The translations under genes were made by a program, and so were the position numbers. From contig CAXNKG010000001.1 of assembly GCA_964202965.1 (NCBI GenBank), forward strand, positions 1-64,000: 64,000 nucleotides of DNA, given 5' to 3'. Source of the stretch: CAXNKG01 sp964202965. GTDB taxonomy: Bacteria; Acidobacteriota; Vicinamibacteria; Vicinamibacterales; UBA2999. Shown piece by piece: positions 41,181 through 50,267 of this stretch. How positions within the stretch are numbered: the first letter of the stretch is position 1; every line of letters starts with the position of its first letter. The notes beneath the pieces are model-generated. The model was not told where the DNA came from, searched no databases, and saw nothing but the letters and a program-made list of their open reading frames with translations.

Positions 41181-41364
41181 GTACGCAGGCCGGCTCCGGG
41201 GCAAGACTGGTTCCGATGGAGCCACCGTACGTAGGCCGGGTCCACGGCGAGACTGGTTCCGATGGAGCTACCGTACGTAGGCCGGGTCCACGGCGAGACT
41301 GGTTCCGGTCGAGCCACCGTACGTAGGCCGGGTCCACGGCGAGACTGGTTCCGGTCGAGCCGCG
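41181..41364. repeat. 46-bp tandem repeat, four copies
   Basis: Units start at 41181, 41227, 41273 and 41319. The core is GTAGGCCGGGTCCACGG then GAGACTGGTTCCG. The first copy is more diverged; the last three differ at few positions. It lies between two divergent genes, so it occupies the promoter region of both. Confidence 0.93.
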
Positions 41365-41385
41365 GACCCGGCATTAAGATGCCCC

Positions 41386-42501
41386 ATGCACCGCCTGGCC
41401 CCACTTTTCGCCCTTCTCATCACCATGACCGGACACGCACAGCAGCCGGACCTGGCCGCCCGCGCCGCCGCCCTGCACACGCAGGTGCCCTTGATCGACG
41501 GCCACAACGACTACCCCTGGGCCCTTCGCCAGCACAACGCCGCGCGCGATCTGGACAGGCTCGACATCCGCATGCCCCAGCCGACGCTGCAGACGGACAT
41601 CCCACGGCTGCGCCAGGGTGGCGTCGGGGGCCAGTTCTGGTCCGTGTATATCCCGGTAGCCATCCAGGGGCCGGCCGCGATCCGCGCCACGCTCGAGCAG
41701 ATCGACATCGTGCATCGGATGGTCCGGAAGTACCCGGACACCTTCGAGCTCGCGACGACCGCCGCCGATGTCGAGCGCATCTTCAAGGCGGGCCGTATCG
41801 CGTCGCTCATCGGCATGGAGGGCGGCCACTCGATCGACAACTCGCTCGCCGCGCTCCGGATGTTCCACGCGACCGGTGCTCGGTACATGACGCTGACCCA
41901 CAGCACGAACGTCCGCTGGGCCGACTCCGGGACCGACAAGCCGGTGGCAAACGGCCTCACGGCGTTCGGCGAAGAGATCGTCCGCGAAATGAACCGCCTC
42001 GGCATGCTGGTCGATCTCAGTCACACGTCGCCCGACACGATGCGCGATGCGATTCGCGTGTCCGCCGCGCCCGTCATCTTTTCGCACTCCGATGCGCGCG
42101 CGCTCAACGACCATGGCCGCAACGTCCCGGACGACGTGCTGACCTCGCTCCGCACCAACGGGGGCATCGTCATGGTCACGTTCGTCCCGGGCTTCCTCCG
42201 CGCCGACAGCAAGGCGACGCTCGCCGACGTCGCGAATCACATGGACCACGTCCGCAAGGTGGCGGGACCCGATCACGTCGGCATCGGTGGGGATTTCGAC
42301 GGCATCACGGCCGTTCCGGCAGGGCTGGAGGACGTATCGAAGTATCCGGCACTGACGATGGAACTGCTCCGGCGCGGATGGCCGGACGACGATATCCGGA
42401 AGGCGCTCGGCCTGAACGTGCTGCGCGTGATGCGGCGTGCGGAGGAGGTCGCGGCGCAGCTGCAGAAGCAGCGTCCGCCCTCAGTCGCGACGATCGAATA
42501 G
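41386..42501 (+). CDS. Membrane dipeptidase (M19 family), exported
   Basis: A 371-residue M19 peptidase with a short signal peptide (to about GHAQ, residue 18). Zinc-site marks are LIDGHNDYPWAL near residue 37, IGMEGGHSIDN near 143, VDLSHTSPDT near 213 and VIFSHSDARAL near 229, with GIGGDFDG near 300. It cleaves dipeptides, including D-configured ones, in the periplasm. ATG 41386 follows a TAAGAT box by 5 nt, which directly abuts the 46-bp repeat array. Confidence 0.92.
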   Translation: MHRLAPLFALLITMTGHAQQPDLAARAAALHTQVPLIDGHNDYPWALRQHNAARDLDRLDIRMPQPTLQTDIPRLRQGGVGGQFWSVYIPVAIQGPAAIRATLEQIDIVHRMVRKYPDTFELATTAADVERIFKAGRIASLIGMEGGHSIDNSLAALRMFHATGARYMTLTHSTNVRWADSGTDKPVANGLTAFGEEIVREMNRLGMLVDLSHTSPDTMRDAIRVSAAPVIFSHSDARALNDHGRNVPDDVLTSLRTNGGIVMVTFVPGFLRADSKATLADVANHMDHVRKVAGPDHVGIGGDFDGITAVPAGLEDVSKYPALTMELLRRGWPDDDIRKALGLNVLRVMRRAEEVAAQLQKQRPPSVATIE

Positions 42502-42515
42502 ACCGCCGTGGCCAA

Positions 42516-45245
42516 CTAGCGGCGCATGATGTCGAGATACTTCGCGAGCAGCGGCTGATACGGACCGGTATAGGCGCGGACGTAGCGCGCGAGCTTGGCC
42601 TGCTCGGGCTGCGACAGGGCCAGCTTTTCGCGCGTGATCACGTGGTACTGCGCGTAGACGGCCGCGAACAGCGCGACCTGATCCTCGGGGTGCTGCGTGA
42701 GGTACTTATCGAGAACCGGGAGCGCCTCGGCATAGCGTCCGGTCATGAGGTACACCGCCGTCAGCCGCTGGTTGATGTCATCGTCGGTCGGATTGCGCTC
42801 CTGCGCCGATTTCAGGACGTCGACGACCGAGTCCGCCTGACCGTCTCGAAGCCGCGCATCCGCCAGGACGATGTACGCCACGGACGGCCGTGGCTCGTTG
42901 CCGAGGGCCAGCTGCCAGATGCCGGCGGCCTCGCGGTCACGCCCACCGGCAGCGTACGCGGCACCGAGGTAGAACGCGGCCGGGAAGAAATCGCGGCGGG
43001 GACCGGCAGCCAGCGCCAGCTGTGTCACCGCTTCATTGAGCTGGCCCTTCGTGTACCACTCGAGTCCCTTGAAGAACGCCGCCGCGACCTGATCGCCGGC
43101 GACGAGCGAATCGAGCGCCGCCGCGCCGTAACGTCCGGCCTTTGCGTCGGCAACAGGGCCCTTGAGTTCCGGCGAGCGCTTCAGGACCGCGTCAATCATG
43201 CTGTTGAGCAGCTCGCGCTGCAGCATCACCTTCGGGTCAAAGCTGCCGACATTCCCGCGGAGGAACGGCGACGCCGCCGGTCCACCGGCCGCGTCGACGA
43301 TGAACGGCCTCGCCAGGAGACCAGCGACGCTGGTGCCGCGCATGACGCGGGCGCGCGCGACATAGCGGCCGGGCGGCAGCATCGACGGCGAAATGAGTCC
43401 CTGCACCACGAGGCGGTTCGGATCCGCGCCCTTCACCACCTCCGCCGGCGCCGACAGCAGCGCCGGCGTGTCCTGGTCGTCCGCGATCTCGAAGGTCACC
43501 TTCGAGCCCGCGAGGATGTCGGGCGACGTCGAATACATCTCGAGGAACGCCGCGACATTGCCGGACACGCGCGGCTCGACGCCCGGACGGATGCTCCGGC
43601 GGCCATCGCTCCCCGCGTCGCCGATCAGGAGATCGCCAAGCGCGAACTCCTCCCCGCCCAGCTTCCATGCGTTGACGTCGCGAATCACGCCGCCGCGGCG
43701 GCCAGTGGGATCGACCACGCCGAACCGCAGCGAATAGTTGCCCGGCTCGACGAGCAGCTCGGTGAGGTAGTCCCGCGGCGAACCTGGAGATCCGGTCGGG
43801 ACAGTCAGCGTGCGCTTGTCCGCGGTGCCGGTGACCACGGTCCCCGACTCGTCGAGCAGCACGTAGCCGACGGTGTACTCCTCAGGCTCGCCGCCCGGCT
43901 GTCCCACTTCCGCCGCAATCATCAGCCGCGATTTGTCGCTTCCCGGATCCTTCTGCGTGAACGTGGTGACGCGGACCGGCACTTCGGCCACGCCGAACGG
44001 CGACTTCAGCGTATCCATCAGCGTCTCTTCCGCCGTCTGCCGGGTTGTGGTCGCCGACGAGAGGACGAAGGCGCGGCGCGACTTCACCGTCACGTTCCGG
44101 CGCCGTACTTCGACGTCGATGCGGTGCTGCTTGCCGTCACGATCGCTCGGCGCCTGTTCGACGCCCAGCATGTAATACGCGAGCGTGTCGGATCCGATGC
44201 GATCGAAGATCGACTCGCCCGTCCCGGCCACGTAGTAGAGCGATCCCCGCGTGCTGGCCGCCAGGTCGCCAAGCCCCTGCACCTGCATGTCGCGGTCTTC
44301 GGTCGGCGTCGGCTGCAGCCGCGTGACCGTGATGTCGTGCCGCGGCACGTCCAGGAGCAGCACCTGGATCGACACCCGCGCAAAACTCGCCGCCCGGACC
44401 ACGTCGTCCAGATCGCTGGGGCTTTCGAGCACCATGCCTTCTGAGATCAGGATCAGCGTCTTCTGGCCTTCGATGACCGAGAGACCCATCAGCAGGTTGT
44501 AGAGCCCGCGGAGCGACTCGACGGTGTCCTGGCGGACCTGCCGCACGAACGAGCCCGCCTCGCTCAGCACGTCGCGTTCGCACTGCTCGAGCGCGACGCC
44601 AATCATGCGCGGGCACTCACGCTGGATGACCTGGGCGAAGACGCGGCCGTCGCCCTTCTCCGAAATCGCGATCGCTTCGTACAGGCCAATCGTGAAGCGC
44701 CCCTGGAACGACTGCTGCCGCCCGACGACACGCGCCATCGCGTTCTTCAGACGGAGCTTGTTGTCCGTGAAGGCCACCTGGATGCCCGGATCGGGGAACG
44801 CGACAAACGCGGTGCGGTCCGCGGGACTCAGCTTGTCGATGAACTTGGCGGCGGTGTCGAGCAGCCCTCGCGCTCCGCCGAAGCGGATGCTGAGCTGATC
44901 GACGGCGATGACGAACATGCGCCCGTTCGACGGCTTTAGGTTCGTCGTGTAGAGCGTCTCGAACGGGTCGGCGGCTTCGCGCCGCGCCGCCTCGAGATCG
45001 ATCCGCACATGTTCCGAGGAGACGACGCGGCGCACCTGGCCGTCGATCTTCACCTCGAAGTCGGGCGGCAGAAGGTCTTCCACCGGCTCGCCCTTGCCGT
45101 CGGTCACCGCGACATCCACGGCGATCACTTCGATGCCGGTCCTGAACGTCGGACCCTGCGCCGGGGGCTCGGTTTGGGTCTGGGCCGCCGCCGGCGCCGC
45201 CGCGCCAGCCGCCAGTATGAGGACGAAGGCGAACAGCTGTTTCAT
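42516..45245 (-). CDS. VWFA-related (Acidobacterial type) protein with C-terminal TPR region
   Basis: A 909-residue exported protein with signal peptide (residues 1-22). Residues 30-350 fit the VWFA-related Acidobacterial domain (TIGR03436): FRTGIEVIAVDVAVTDGKGE, DFEVKIDGQ, FVIAVDQLSIRFGG, KTLILISEGM. The MIDAS DxSxS is replaced (AVDQLSIRF), as is common in this group. The middle (400-650) has beta-rich segments; the C-terminus (680-909) carries helical TPR-like repeats (AAFYLGAAYAAGGRDREAAG, AVYLMTGRYAEALPVLDKYL). The family is almost confined to Acidobacteria and its role is unknown. ATG 45245 is used. Confidence 0.85.
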   Translation of the reverse strand: MKQLFAFVLILAAGAAAPAAAQTQTEPPAQGPTFRTGIEVIAVDVAVTDGKGEPVEDLLPPDFEVKIDGQVRRVVSSEHVRIDLEAARREAADPFETLYTTNLKPSNGRMFVIAVDQLSIRFGGARGLLDTAAKFIDKLSPADRTAFVAFPDPGIQVAFTDNKLRLKNAMARVVGRQQSFQGRFTIGLYEAIAISEKGDGRVFAQVIQRECPRMIGVALEQCERDVLSEAGSFVRQVRQDTVESLRGLYNLLMGLSVIEGQKTLILISEGMVLESPSDLDDVVRAASFARVSIQVLLLDVPRHDITVTRLQPTPTEDRDMQVQGLGDLAASTRGSLYYVAGTGESIFDRIGSDTLAYYMLGVEQAPSDRDGKQHRIDVEVRRRNVTVKSRRAFVLSSATTTRQTAEETLMDTLKSPFGVAEVPVRVTTFTQKDPGSDKSRLMIAAEVGQPGGEPEEYTVGYVLLDESGTVVTGTADKRTLTVPTGSPGSPRDYLTELLVEPGNYSLRFGVVDPTGRRGGVIRDVNAWKLGGEEFALGDLLIGDAGSDGRRSIRPGVEPRVSGNVAAFLEMYSTSPDILAGSKVTFEIADDQDTPALLSAPAEVVKGADPNRLVVQGLISPSMLPPGRYVARARVMRGTSVAGLLARPFIVDAAGGPAASPFLRGNVGSFDPKVMLQRELLNSMIDAVLKRSPELKGPVADAKAGRYGAAALDSLVAGDQVAAAFFKGLEWYTKGQLNEAVTQLALAAGPRRDFFPAAFYLGAAYAAGGRDREAAGIWQLALGNEPRPSVAYIVLADARLRDGQADSVVDVLKSAQERNPTDDDINQRLTAVYLMTGRYAEALPVLDKYLTQHPEDQVALFAAVYAQYHVITREKLALSQPEQAKLARYVRAYTGPYQPLLAKYLDIMRR

Positions 45246-45307
45246 CGAGAACTCCCGGACGCGACGATCACAAACCAGGGCGTCCCAAAACGCAAGCACA
45301 ACATGTC

Positions 45308-45342
45308 GGGCTTTGGGCTTCAGGCTTTGGGCTTTGGGCTCC
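45308..45342. repeat. 7-bp array (GGGCTTT type)
   Basis: About five GGGCTTT units between the VWFA gene and the promoter of kinase copy 3. Confidence 0.75.
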
Positions 45343-45353
45343 GCTTCTGCCGC

Positions 45354-45359
45354 TATAAT
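45354..45359 (+). promoter_or_regulatory. -10 box (TATAAT) of kinase copy 3
   Basis: Perfect TATAAT 24 nt before ATG 45384 and just past the GGGCTTT repeats, which occupy the -35 region. Confidence 0.6.
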
Positions 45360-45383
45360 CGGCGCGCTCGTCCCCTCTACTCC

Positions 45384-48146
45384 ATGGCACTCACGACCGG
45401 CACTCGTATCGGACCGTACGAAATCGCGTCCCAGATTGGCGCGGGCGGCATGGGCGAGGTGTATCTGGCCCGCGACACCCGGCTGAACCGCGACATCGCG
45501 CTCAAGATCCTCCCCGACGCGTATGCCGCGGACCCCGACCGCCTCGCCCGATTCACGCGCGAGGCGCAGCTGCTGGCGTCGCTCAACCACCCGAACATCG
45601 CGGCCATCTACGGCCTGGAGGAACAGCCGGCTAAAGCCGGCCTCCACACCCACGGACGCGCCGGCACCTCGGACGTGGGGGCCGGCTTTAGCCGGCCCAT
45701 CCTGGCGCTGGCGCTGGAGCTGGTCGGCGGTCCAACGCTGGCGGAGCGAATCGCCGAAGGCCCTCTACCTGTCGCCGAAGCGCTCGCGATCGCGCGACAG
45801 ATCGCCGCGGCCCTCGAAGCCGCGCATGAGCACGGCGTCATCCACCGGGATCTGAAGCCGGCCAATATCAAGGTCACGGATGACGGCGTCGTGAAAGTGC
45901 TCGACTTCGGGCTCGCGAAGCTGGCACAGCCGGCTGAAGCCGGCCTCCACAACCGAGCCGCGGGGGCGGGCTTTAGCCGGCCCGAGGCCACCGCCTCGCC
46001 GACGCTGACCTCGCCCGCCATGATGACGGGCGTCGGCGTGATTCTCGGCACCGCGGCCTACATGGCGCCGGAGCAGGCGAAGGGCCGGCCGGCAGACAAG
46101 CGCGCCGACGTGTGGGCGTTCGGCGGTGTGCTCTACGAGATGCTGACCGGCCGCGCGCCGTTTGCGGGCGACGACGTGCCCGACACGCTTGCCAACGTGC
46201 TCAAGCGCGACCCCGACTGGGCCGCGCTCCCGGCCGACACGCCGCCGGCCGTACGCGCGCTGCTCATGCGGTGTCTGGAGAAGGATCGCCGCAAGCGGGT
46301 GTCCGACATTGCCGCGGCGATCTTTGCTCTCGACGAAGCCGGGCGCCTCGTAGGGGCCGCCGTCGCGCCTGTCGTCGCGCCCGCGATCGTATCGAGGCCG
46401 TCGGTGCTGAGGCGCGCGGCCGTCCCTGTTGCGATGCTCCTCGTGGGTGCCGCGCTGGCGGCCGCCGCGGCCGCGTACCTCCGCCCAGCACCGGCCGAGG
46501 CGCCGGAGATGCGACTCCAGATCGTCACGCCTCAGCCCGGCGTTGGTAGCGCCCCCCTCTCTTTTGCACTCTCACCGGATGGACAGAGCATCGTGTTCAG
46601 CGCCGGAGCCGAGGGGACGGCGCCGTTGTGGCTTCGCACGCTGGGCTCGGAGGTCGCGCGGCCGCTGTCTGGAACGGAAGGAGCGCTTTTTCCGTTCTGG
46701 TCGCCCGACGGCCGGTCGATCGGCTTTTTTGCAGATCAGAAGCTGAAACGAATGGACGTCGCCGGCGGGAGCGCCCAGACCCTCGCGGATGCGCCCAACC
46801 AGTACGGCGCGACATGGGGCGCTGACGGCGTCATCCTGTTCTCAGCCGCGAACACGGCGCCGCTGTACCGCGTCCCGGCTTCAGGCGGTCAGCCACCGGT
46901 TGAAGCCACCCGGATCGAAGCGCCTGGGCAGGCCGCGCATCGTCGGCCGCACTTCCTGCCGGACGGGCGCCGGTTCCTATTCTTTGCCACTGGCGCGCCC
47001 GACGTGCAGGGTGTCTTCGTCGGGACGCTCGACTCGATGGACGCCACGCGGCTGGGCGACGCGGACACGGCCGCGGTGTTCGTACCGCCCGACTGGGTGC
47101 TGTTCGGCCGCGGGGAATCGTTGTATGGACAGCGCGTGGACCCTCAGGCCATGACGCCCCTGGGTGATCCTGTTCTCGTCGCCGACGCCGTGGCGCAGAA
47201 CCCCACGACTTTCGCGAGCGTTGCCCTCTCCGCCTCCAGAGCCGGACTCTTCGCCTATCGAACGCCCGTCGAGGCGGCGCGCGAACTGGTGTGGGTGGGG
47301 CGGCAGGGTGCACAGACGGGCACGCTGGGGACCATCAGCGGGCTCGGTGGCGCCGTCCCGAGCCTCTCCCGCGACGGCCGCACAGTGGCAGTGCAACGCG
47401 TCGTCGATGGAAATCTTGACATCTGGCTGATTGAAACGGCGCGCGGCGTGCTTCGCCGTTTTACCTTCGATGCGGCAAACGACAACGCGCCAACATGGTC
47501 TCCAGACGGGAGCCGCATTGCCTTCAATTCCGGTCGAAAGGGCGGCGGCCTCAACGACCTGTACGAGAAGTCGCTGAGTGGCGGTGCTGAGCAGGTCCTG
47601 CTGGAATCAACGGAAAACAAGAACATTTCGGACTGGTCGCCCGACGGCCGTTTCGTCCTGTTTTCAATCCAGAATCCCAAGACCGCACGCGACATCTGGG
47701 CGCTGCCGCTCGACGGCGATCGCAAGCCGTTCGTGGTGGTGCAGACGAGTTTCGAAGAAACCTTCCCGCGCTTCTCGCCGGACGGCCGCTGGATCGCGTA
47801 CCAGTCGAACGAGACTGGACGAGCCGAAGTGTTCGTCCAGCCATTTCCCGGCCCCGGCCGCAGTTGGCAGATTTCTACGGATGGCGGTACGGGGCACCAG
47901 TTTCGGGCTGACGGCCGGGAACTCTACTATCGCGCACCGGACAATCGGTTGATGGCAGTCCCACTGATGCTCGACGCGAAGGGCGTGACCGTCGATGCCG
48001 GCAATCCTGTCGCGCTCTTTCCTCTCCGCCCAGGCGCGCTCGCCGCCACCTCCGACGGCCAACGGTTCCTTATCAACCAGCCGACCGGCGACGCGACCGC
48101 CTCCCCCATCACCGTCGTCCTCAACTGGAAGCCGCCAGCGCAATAG
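45384..48146 (+). CDS. Ser/Thr protein kinase with WD40-like propeller (copy 3), carrying two in-frame palindromic insertions
   Basis: A 920-residue kinase: GAGGMGEVYLARD at 19, K41, HRDLKPAN with D156, DFGLAK at 174, APEQ at 228. Compared with copies 1, 2 and 4, about 26 residues (81-106, QPAKAGLHTH...GAGFSRP) are added in the beta4-beta5 loop and about 20 residues (182-201, QPAEAGLHNR...GAGFSRP) are added within the activation loop. Both come from the same palindromic DNA element in the same reading frame. A membrane segment lies near 473-493 and is followed by a PD40-type propeller (SPDGQSIVFS, SPDGRSIGFF, SPDGSRIAFN, SPDGRWIAYQ). Whether the kinase is still active cannot be told; all catalytic residues remain. 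Confidence 0.93.
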   Translation: MALTTGTRIGPYEIASQIGAGGMGEVYLARDTRLNRDIALKILPDAYAADPDRLARFTREAQLLASLNHPNIAAIYGLEEQPAKAGLHTHGRAGTSDVGAGFSRPILALALELVGGPTLAERIAEGPLPVAEALAIARQIAAALEAAHEHGVIHRDLKPANIKVTDDGVVKVLDFGLAKLAQPAEAGLHNRAAGAGFSRPEATASPTLTSPAMMTGVGVILGTAAYMAPEQAKGRPADKRADVWAFGGVLYEMLTGRAPFAGDDVPDTLANVLKRDPDWAALPADTPPAVRALLMRCLEKDRRKRVSDIAAAIFALDEAGRLVGAAVAPVVAPAIVSRPSVLRRAAVPVAMLLVGAALAAAAAAYLRPAPAEAPEMRLQIVTPQPGVGSAPLSFALSPDGQSIVFSAGAEGTAPLWLRTLGSEVARPLSGTEGALFPFWSPDGRSIGFFADQKLKRMDVAGGSAQTLADAPNQYGATWGADGVILFSAANTAPLYRVPASGGQPPVEATRIEAPGQAAHRRPHFLPDGRRFLFFATGAPDVQGVFVGTLDSMDATRLGDADTAAVFVPPDWVLFGRGESLYGQRVDPQAMTPLGDPVLVADAVAQNPTTFASVALSASRAGLFAYRTPVEAARELVWVGRQGAQTGTLGTISGLGGAVPSLSRDGRTVAVQRVVDGNLDIWLIETARGVLRRFTFDAANDNAPTWSPDGSRIAFNSGRKGGGLNDLYEKSLSGGAEQVLLESTENKNISDWSPDGRFVLFSIQNPKTARDIWALPLDGDRKPFVVVQTSFEETFPRFSPDGRWIAYQSNETGRAEVFVQPFPGPGRSWQISTDGGTGHQFRADGRELYYRAPDNRLMAVPLMLDAKGVTVDAGNPVALFPLRPGALAATSDGQRFLINQPTGDATASPITVVLNWKPPAQ
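45625..45697. repeat. Palindromic element inserted in kinase copy 3 (first copy)
   Basis: AGCCGGCTAAAGCCGGCC with following TCCAC at the left and GGCCGGCTTTAGCCGGC preceded by GTGGGG at the right are inverted repeats of each other, about 22 bp each, around a GC-rich centre. The arm core GCCGGCTAAAGCCGGC is itself a palindrome. Reads as PAKAGLH...VGAGFSRP. Confidence 0.9.
45928..45983. repeat. Palindromic element inserted in kinase copy 3 (second copy)
   Basis: AGCCGGCTGAAGCCGGCC with TCCAC at the left and GGGCTTTAGCCGGCC at the right, the same element as at 45625 with a shorter centre. Reads as PAEAGLH...GAGFSRP in the same frame, between DFGLAKL and the threonine-rich activation loop. Confidence 0.9.
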
Positions 48147-48208
48147 CGGGCCTCCGTTTTCTTCCGCGGCGAAGGACCGCTTGAATGGGCGTTGGGAATT
48201 GGGAGTTG

Positions 48209-50161
48209 TCAGATGCCGTAGGTCTCCGGGTCCCACTTCAATCCCAGCGCCGACGGCGGTCCCATGTAACCCAGCAGCGCCGATGCGGCCACGACCGCAG
48301 GACTGGCCAGGTACCCTTCCCCGCCCAGTCCCATCCGGTTCTGCCAGTTGCGGTTGAACGACGTGATCGCGCGCTGGCCGGGCTCGAGCACGTCCGGCCC
48401 CTGTCCGAAGCAGGGACCGCACCAGGACTGACGAATCTCGCCCCCAACCGATCGAAAGACCTGGGCAACCGATTCGCCGGCCAGCCGCGCGTCCGGCCGC
48501 TCGATCTGCGTCGCCACGCCGCCCGATCCGGGGAACACGATGAACGGCCGCGCCGCTTGCGTGGCGCCGGCCGCGCGCGCATGGCGGATGACGAGCGCCG
48601 CCTGCATCAGGTCGTCATAGCTGCCGTTGGTGCACGAGCCGATCATCGCCTTGTCGAACGTGATCCGCTCGCGCGCGACCGCGTCGGCGGGGAACGCGTT
48701 GCCCGGACTGAACGGCCTGGCAATCATCGGGACGATGTCCGCGAGCGGAAGTTCTTCATCGATCGCATACTCCGCATCGGCGCCAGGGGTGATGCGCGGG
48801 TACGGCAATGACGTGATGCCCTTGGCCGCGTACCACGCGTCGGTCACCGCGTCGGCCGCGAAGATGCCGTTCATCGCCTCCGCCTCGGCCATCATGTTCG
48901 CGATGGTGTTGCGATAGGCGATCGGCAGCTGCCGGTCTGGATCGACAAACTCCACCGACATCCCCTGCGCCTGCTGCGCGCCCCAGCGCCGCAGCAGCTC
49001 GAGGACGATGTCCTTGCCGCCCACCCAGGGTTGCAGTGCTCCCGTGAACGTCACCCGCCGCGCGCGCGGCACCGTGAAGTAGATGTAACCGGTGGCCCAG
49101 CCGAAGCCAAGCGTCGTCGAGCCGACGCCGATCCCGACGGCGCCATACGCCCCGTACGCGCGGCTGTGCGAATCGGCACCGGGGATGAACTGGCCGGGGA
49201 GCACCAGTCCCTGTTCCGGGAAGTAGAAGTGGAAGATGCCGTCGCCCGGCGTGGCGTAGTACGGCGGCGTCAGGCCATGCTGCTGCGCGAACGCCCGCCC
49301 AATCGCCGTCTGCCGATCGTCGTCGTCCCGTCCCGTGAACACAAAGTGATCGTTCGCGATCGCCGCCTGACGCGGCGCCTGCGCGCCGCCGGTGATCTGA
49401 TTGAACGTGTGGATGGCGAACGGCGCCGTCCCGTCCGACGCGGGCAGCAGGTCCGCATACACGCGCAGCGTGTCGCCAGGACGCAGCGTCTGCCTGCCGG
49501 TATCGACACGATGTCCCCACAGGATCTGCTCGGTCGTCGTCATCGTCCGCACGAGCTGGGCATCGGGGAACACCAGCGGCGCCCGGTCCCGCAGCCCCGC
49601 GGCGAGCTCGCGCCGGCCAAGCGCGATGATGCCGCCGCCGCGCCGAATCTCCTCTTCTTTCGGCGTCAGCGGCAGCGGCTCATAGGTCTTCCCCTGCGTC
49701 ACGTTTTCGAGGCGGCGCGAGACAGTATCGAACTGCAACTCGTCGCCATCGCGCGCGTCTGCAACCGCCTCGGGCGCCTGGACCACATGCAGCCCCAGAT
49801 TGAGGGCGTTGCGGCGGAAGATGTCGCCCATGCTGGCGCCGCAGACGATCACGAGATCGAGGCCGGCTTCGTCCCCGATGCCCTTGAGCCCGGCGGGGCT
49901 CATCTCGCGCGACGACCCGATGGCGAAACGATCCCCCGCTACGATGAAATTTTCCCCACGTTGGACACGGGCGCGGAAGTCGGGCATGAGGTAGCGAAAT
50001 GCTCCGGCTTTCCACCGTGCGTCCAGCGTTTCGAGGCTTTCCGAGACGCAATCGGCGGCCGGCGTGATCTGGTCGGTGTCGATCGCATCGAGTTTCCGGC
50101 CGTATTTCGTGCCTGGAAACCGCGGATCCCAGAAGATGAGCGCCTTGCCACGAACGTTCAT
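48209..50161 (-). CDS. Aconitase-family hydratase with swivel domain at the N-terminus
   Basis: A 650-residue fusion. Residues 1-170 are an aconitase/LeuD-type swivel domain (TDQITPAADC, FIVAGDRFAIGSSREMSPAG); residues 190-650 are the LeuC-like catalytic part, with PGQFIPGADSHSRAYGAYG, the cluster ligand MIGSCTNGSYDD near 535 and WCGPCFGQGP near 600 for the 4Fe-4S cluster. Normal aconitase A has the swivel last; this order recalls aconitase B without its HEAT-like domain. The reaction could be citrate/isocitrate, isopropylmalate or another hydroxy-acid isomerisation; the sequence does not settle it. ATG 50161 is used. Confidence 0.88.
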   Translation of the reverse strand: MNVRGKALIFWDPRFPGTKYGRKLDAIDTDQITPAADCVSESLETLDARWKAGAFRYLMPDFRARVQRGENFIVAGDRFAIGSSREMSPAGLKGIGDEAGLDLVIVCGASMGDIFRRNALNLGLHVVQAPEAVADARDGDELQFDTVSRRLENVTQGKTYEPLPLTPKEEEIRRGGGIIALGRRELAAGLRDRAPLVFPDAQLVRTMTTTEQILWGHRVDTGRQTLRPGDTLRVYADLLPASDGTAPFAIHTFNQITGGAQAPRQAAIANDHFVFTGRDDDDRQTAIGRAFAQQHGLTPPYYATPGDGIFHFYFPEQGLVLPGQFIPGADSHSRAYGAYGAVGIGVGSTTLGFGWATGYIYFTVPRARRVTFTGALQPWVGGKDIVLELLRRWGAQQAQGMSVEFVDPDRQLPIAYRNTIANMMAEAEAMNGIFAADAVTDAWYAAKGITSLPYPRITPGADAEYAIDEELPLADIVPMIARPFSPGNAFPADAVARERITFDKAMIGSCTNGSYDDLMQAALVIRHARAAGATQAARPFIVFPGSGGVATQIERPDARLAGESVAQVFRSVGGEIRQSWCGPCFGQGPDVLEPGQRAITSFNRNWQNRMGLGGEGYLASPAVVAASALLGYMGPPSALGLKWDPETYGI

Positions 50162-50267
50162 TCCGGCAGATAGTACGGCATCGGTCCTGCAACGTCTCCC
50201 CGTGATTGCATGGGAGGGTCTGTTACACGCCTCTGCTAACATCGCCGGCCCTGACGCTGGCACACCT

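Noticed and set aside
41161..41337. N-terminal extension of the amidohydrolase reading DPAYVRWLDRNQS-type repeats
   Set aside because: It is translated from the 46-bp tandem repeat, whose length is not a multiple of three, and the signal peptide begins at 41160.
41262..44444. A plus-strand open frame of over 1000 codons antisense to the dipeptidase region and the VWFA gene
   Set aside because: It is arginine/histidine-rich shadow sequence in high-GC DNA; the genes in the other frames have signal peptides, motifs and normal composition.
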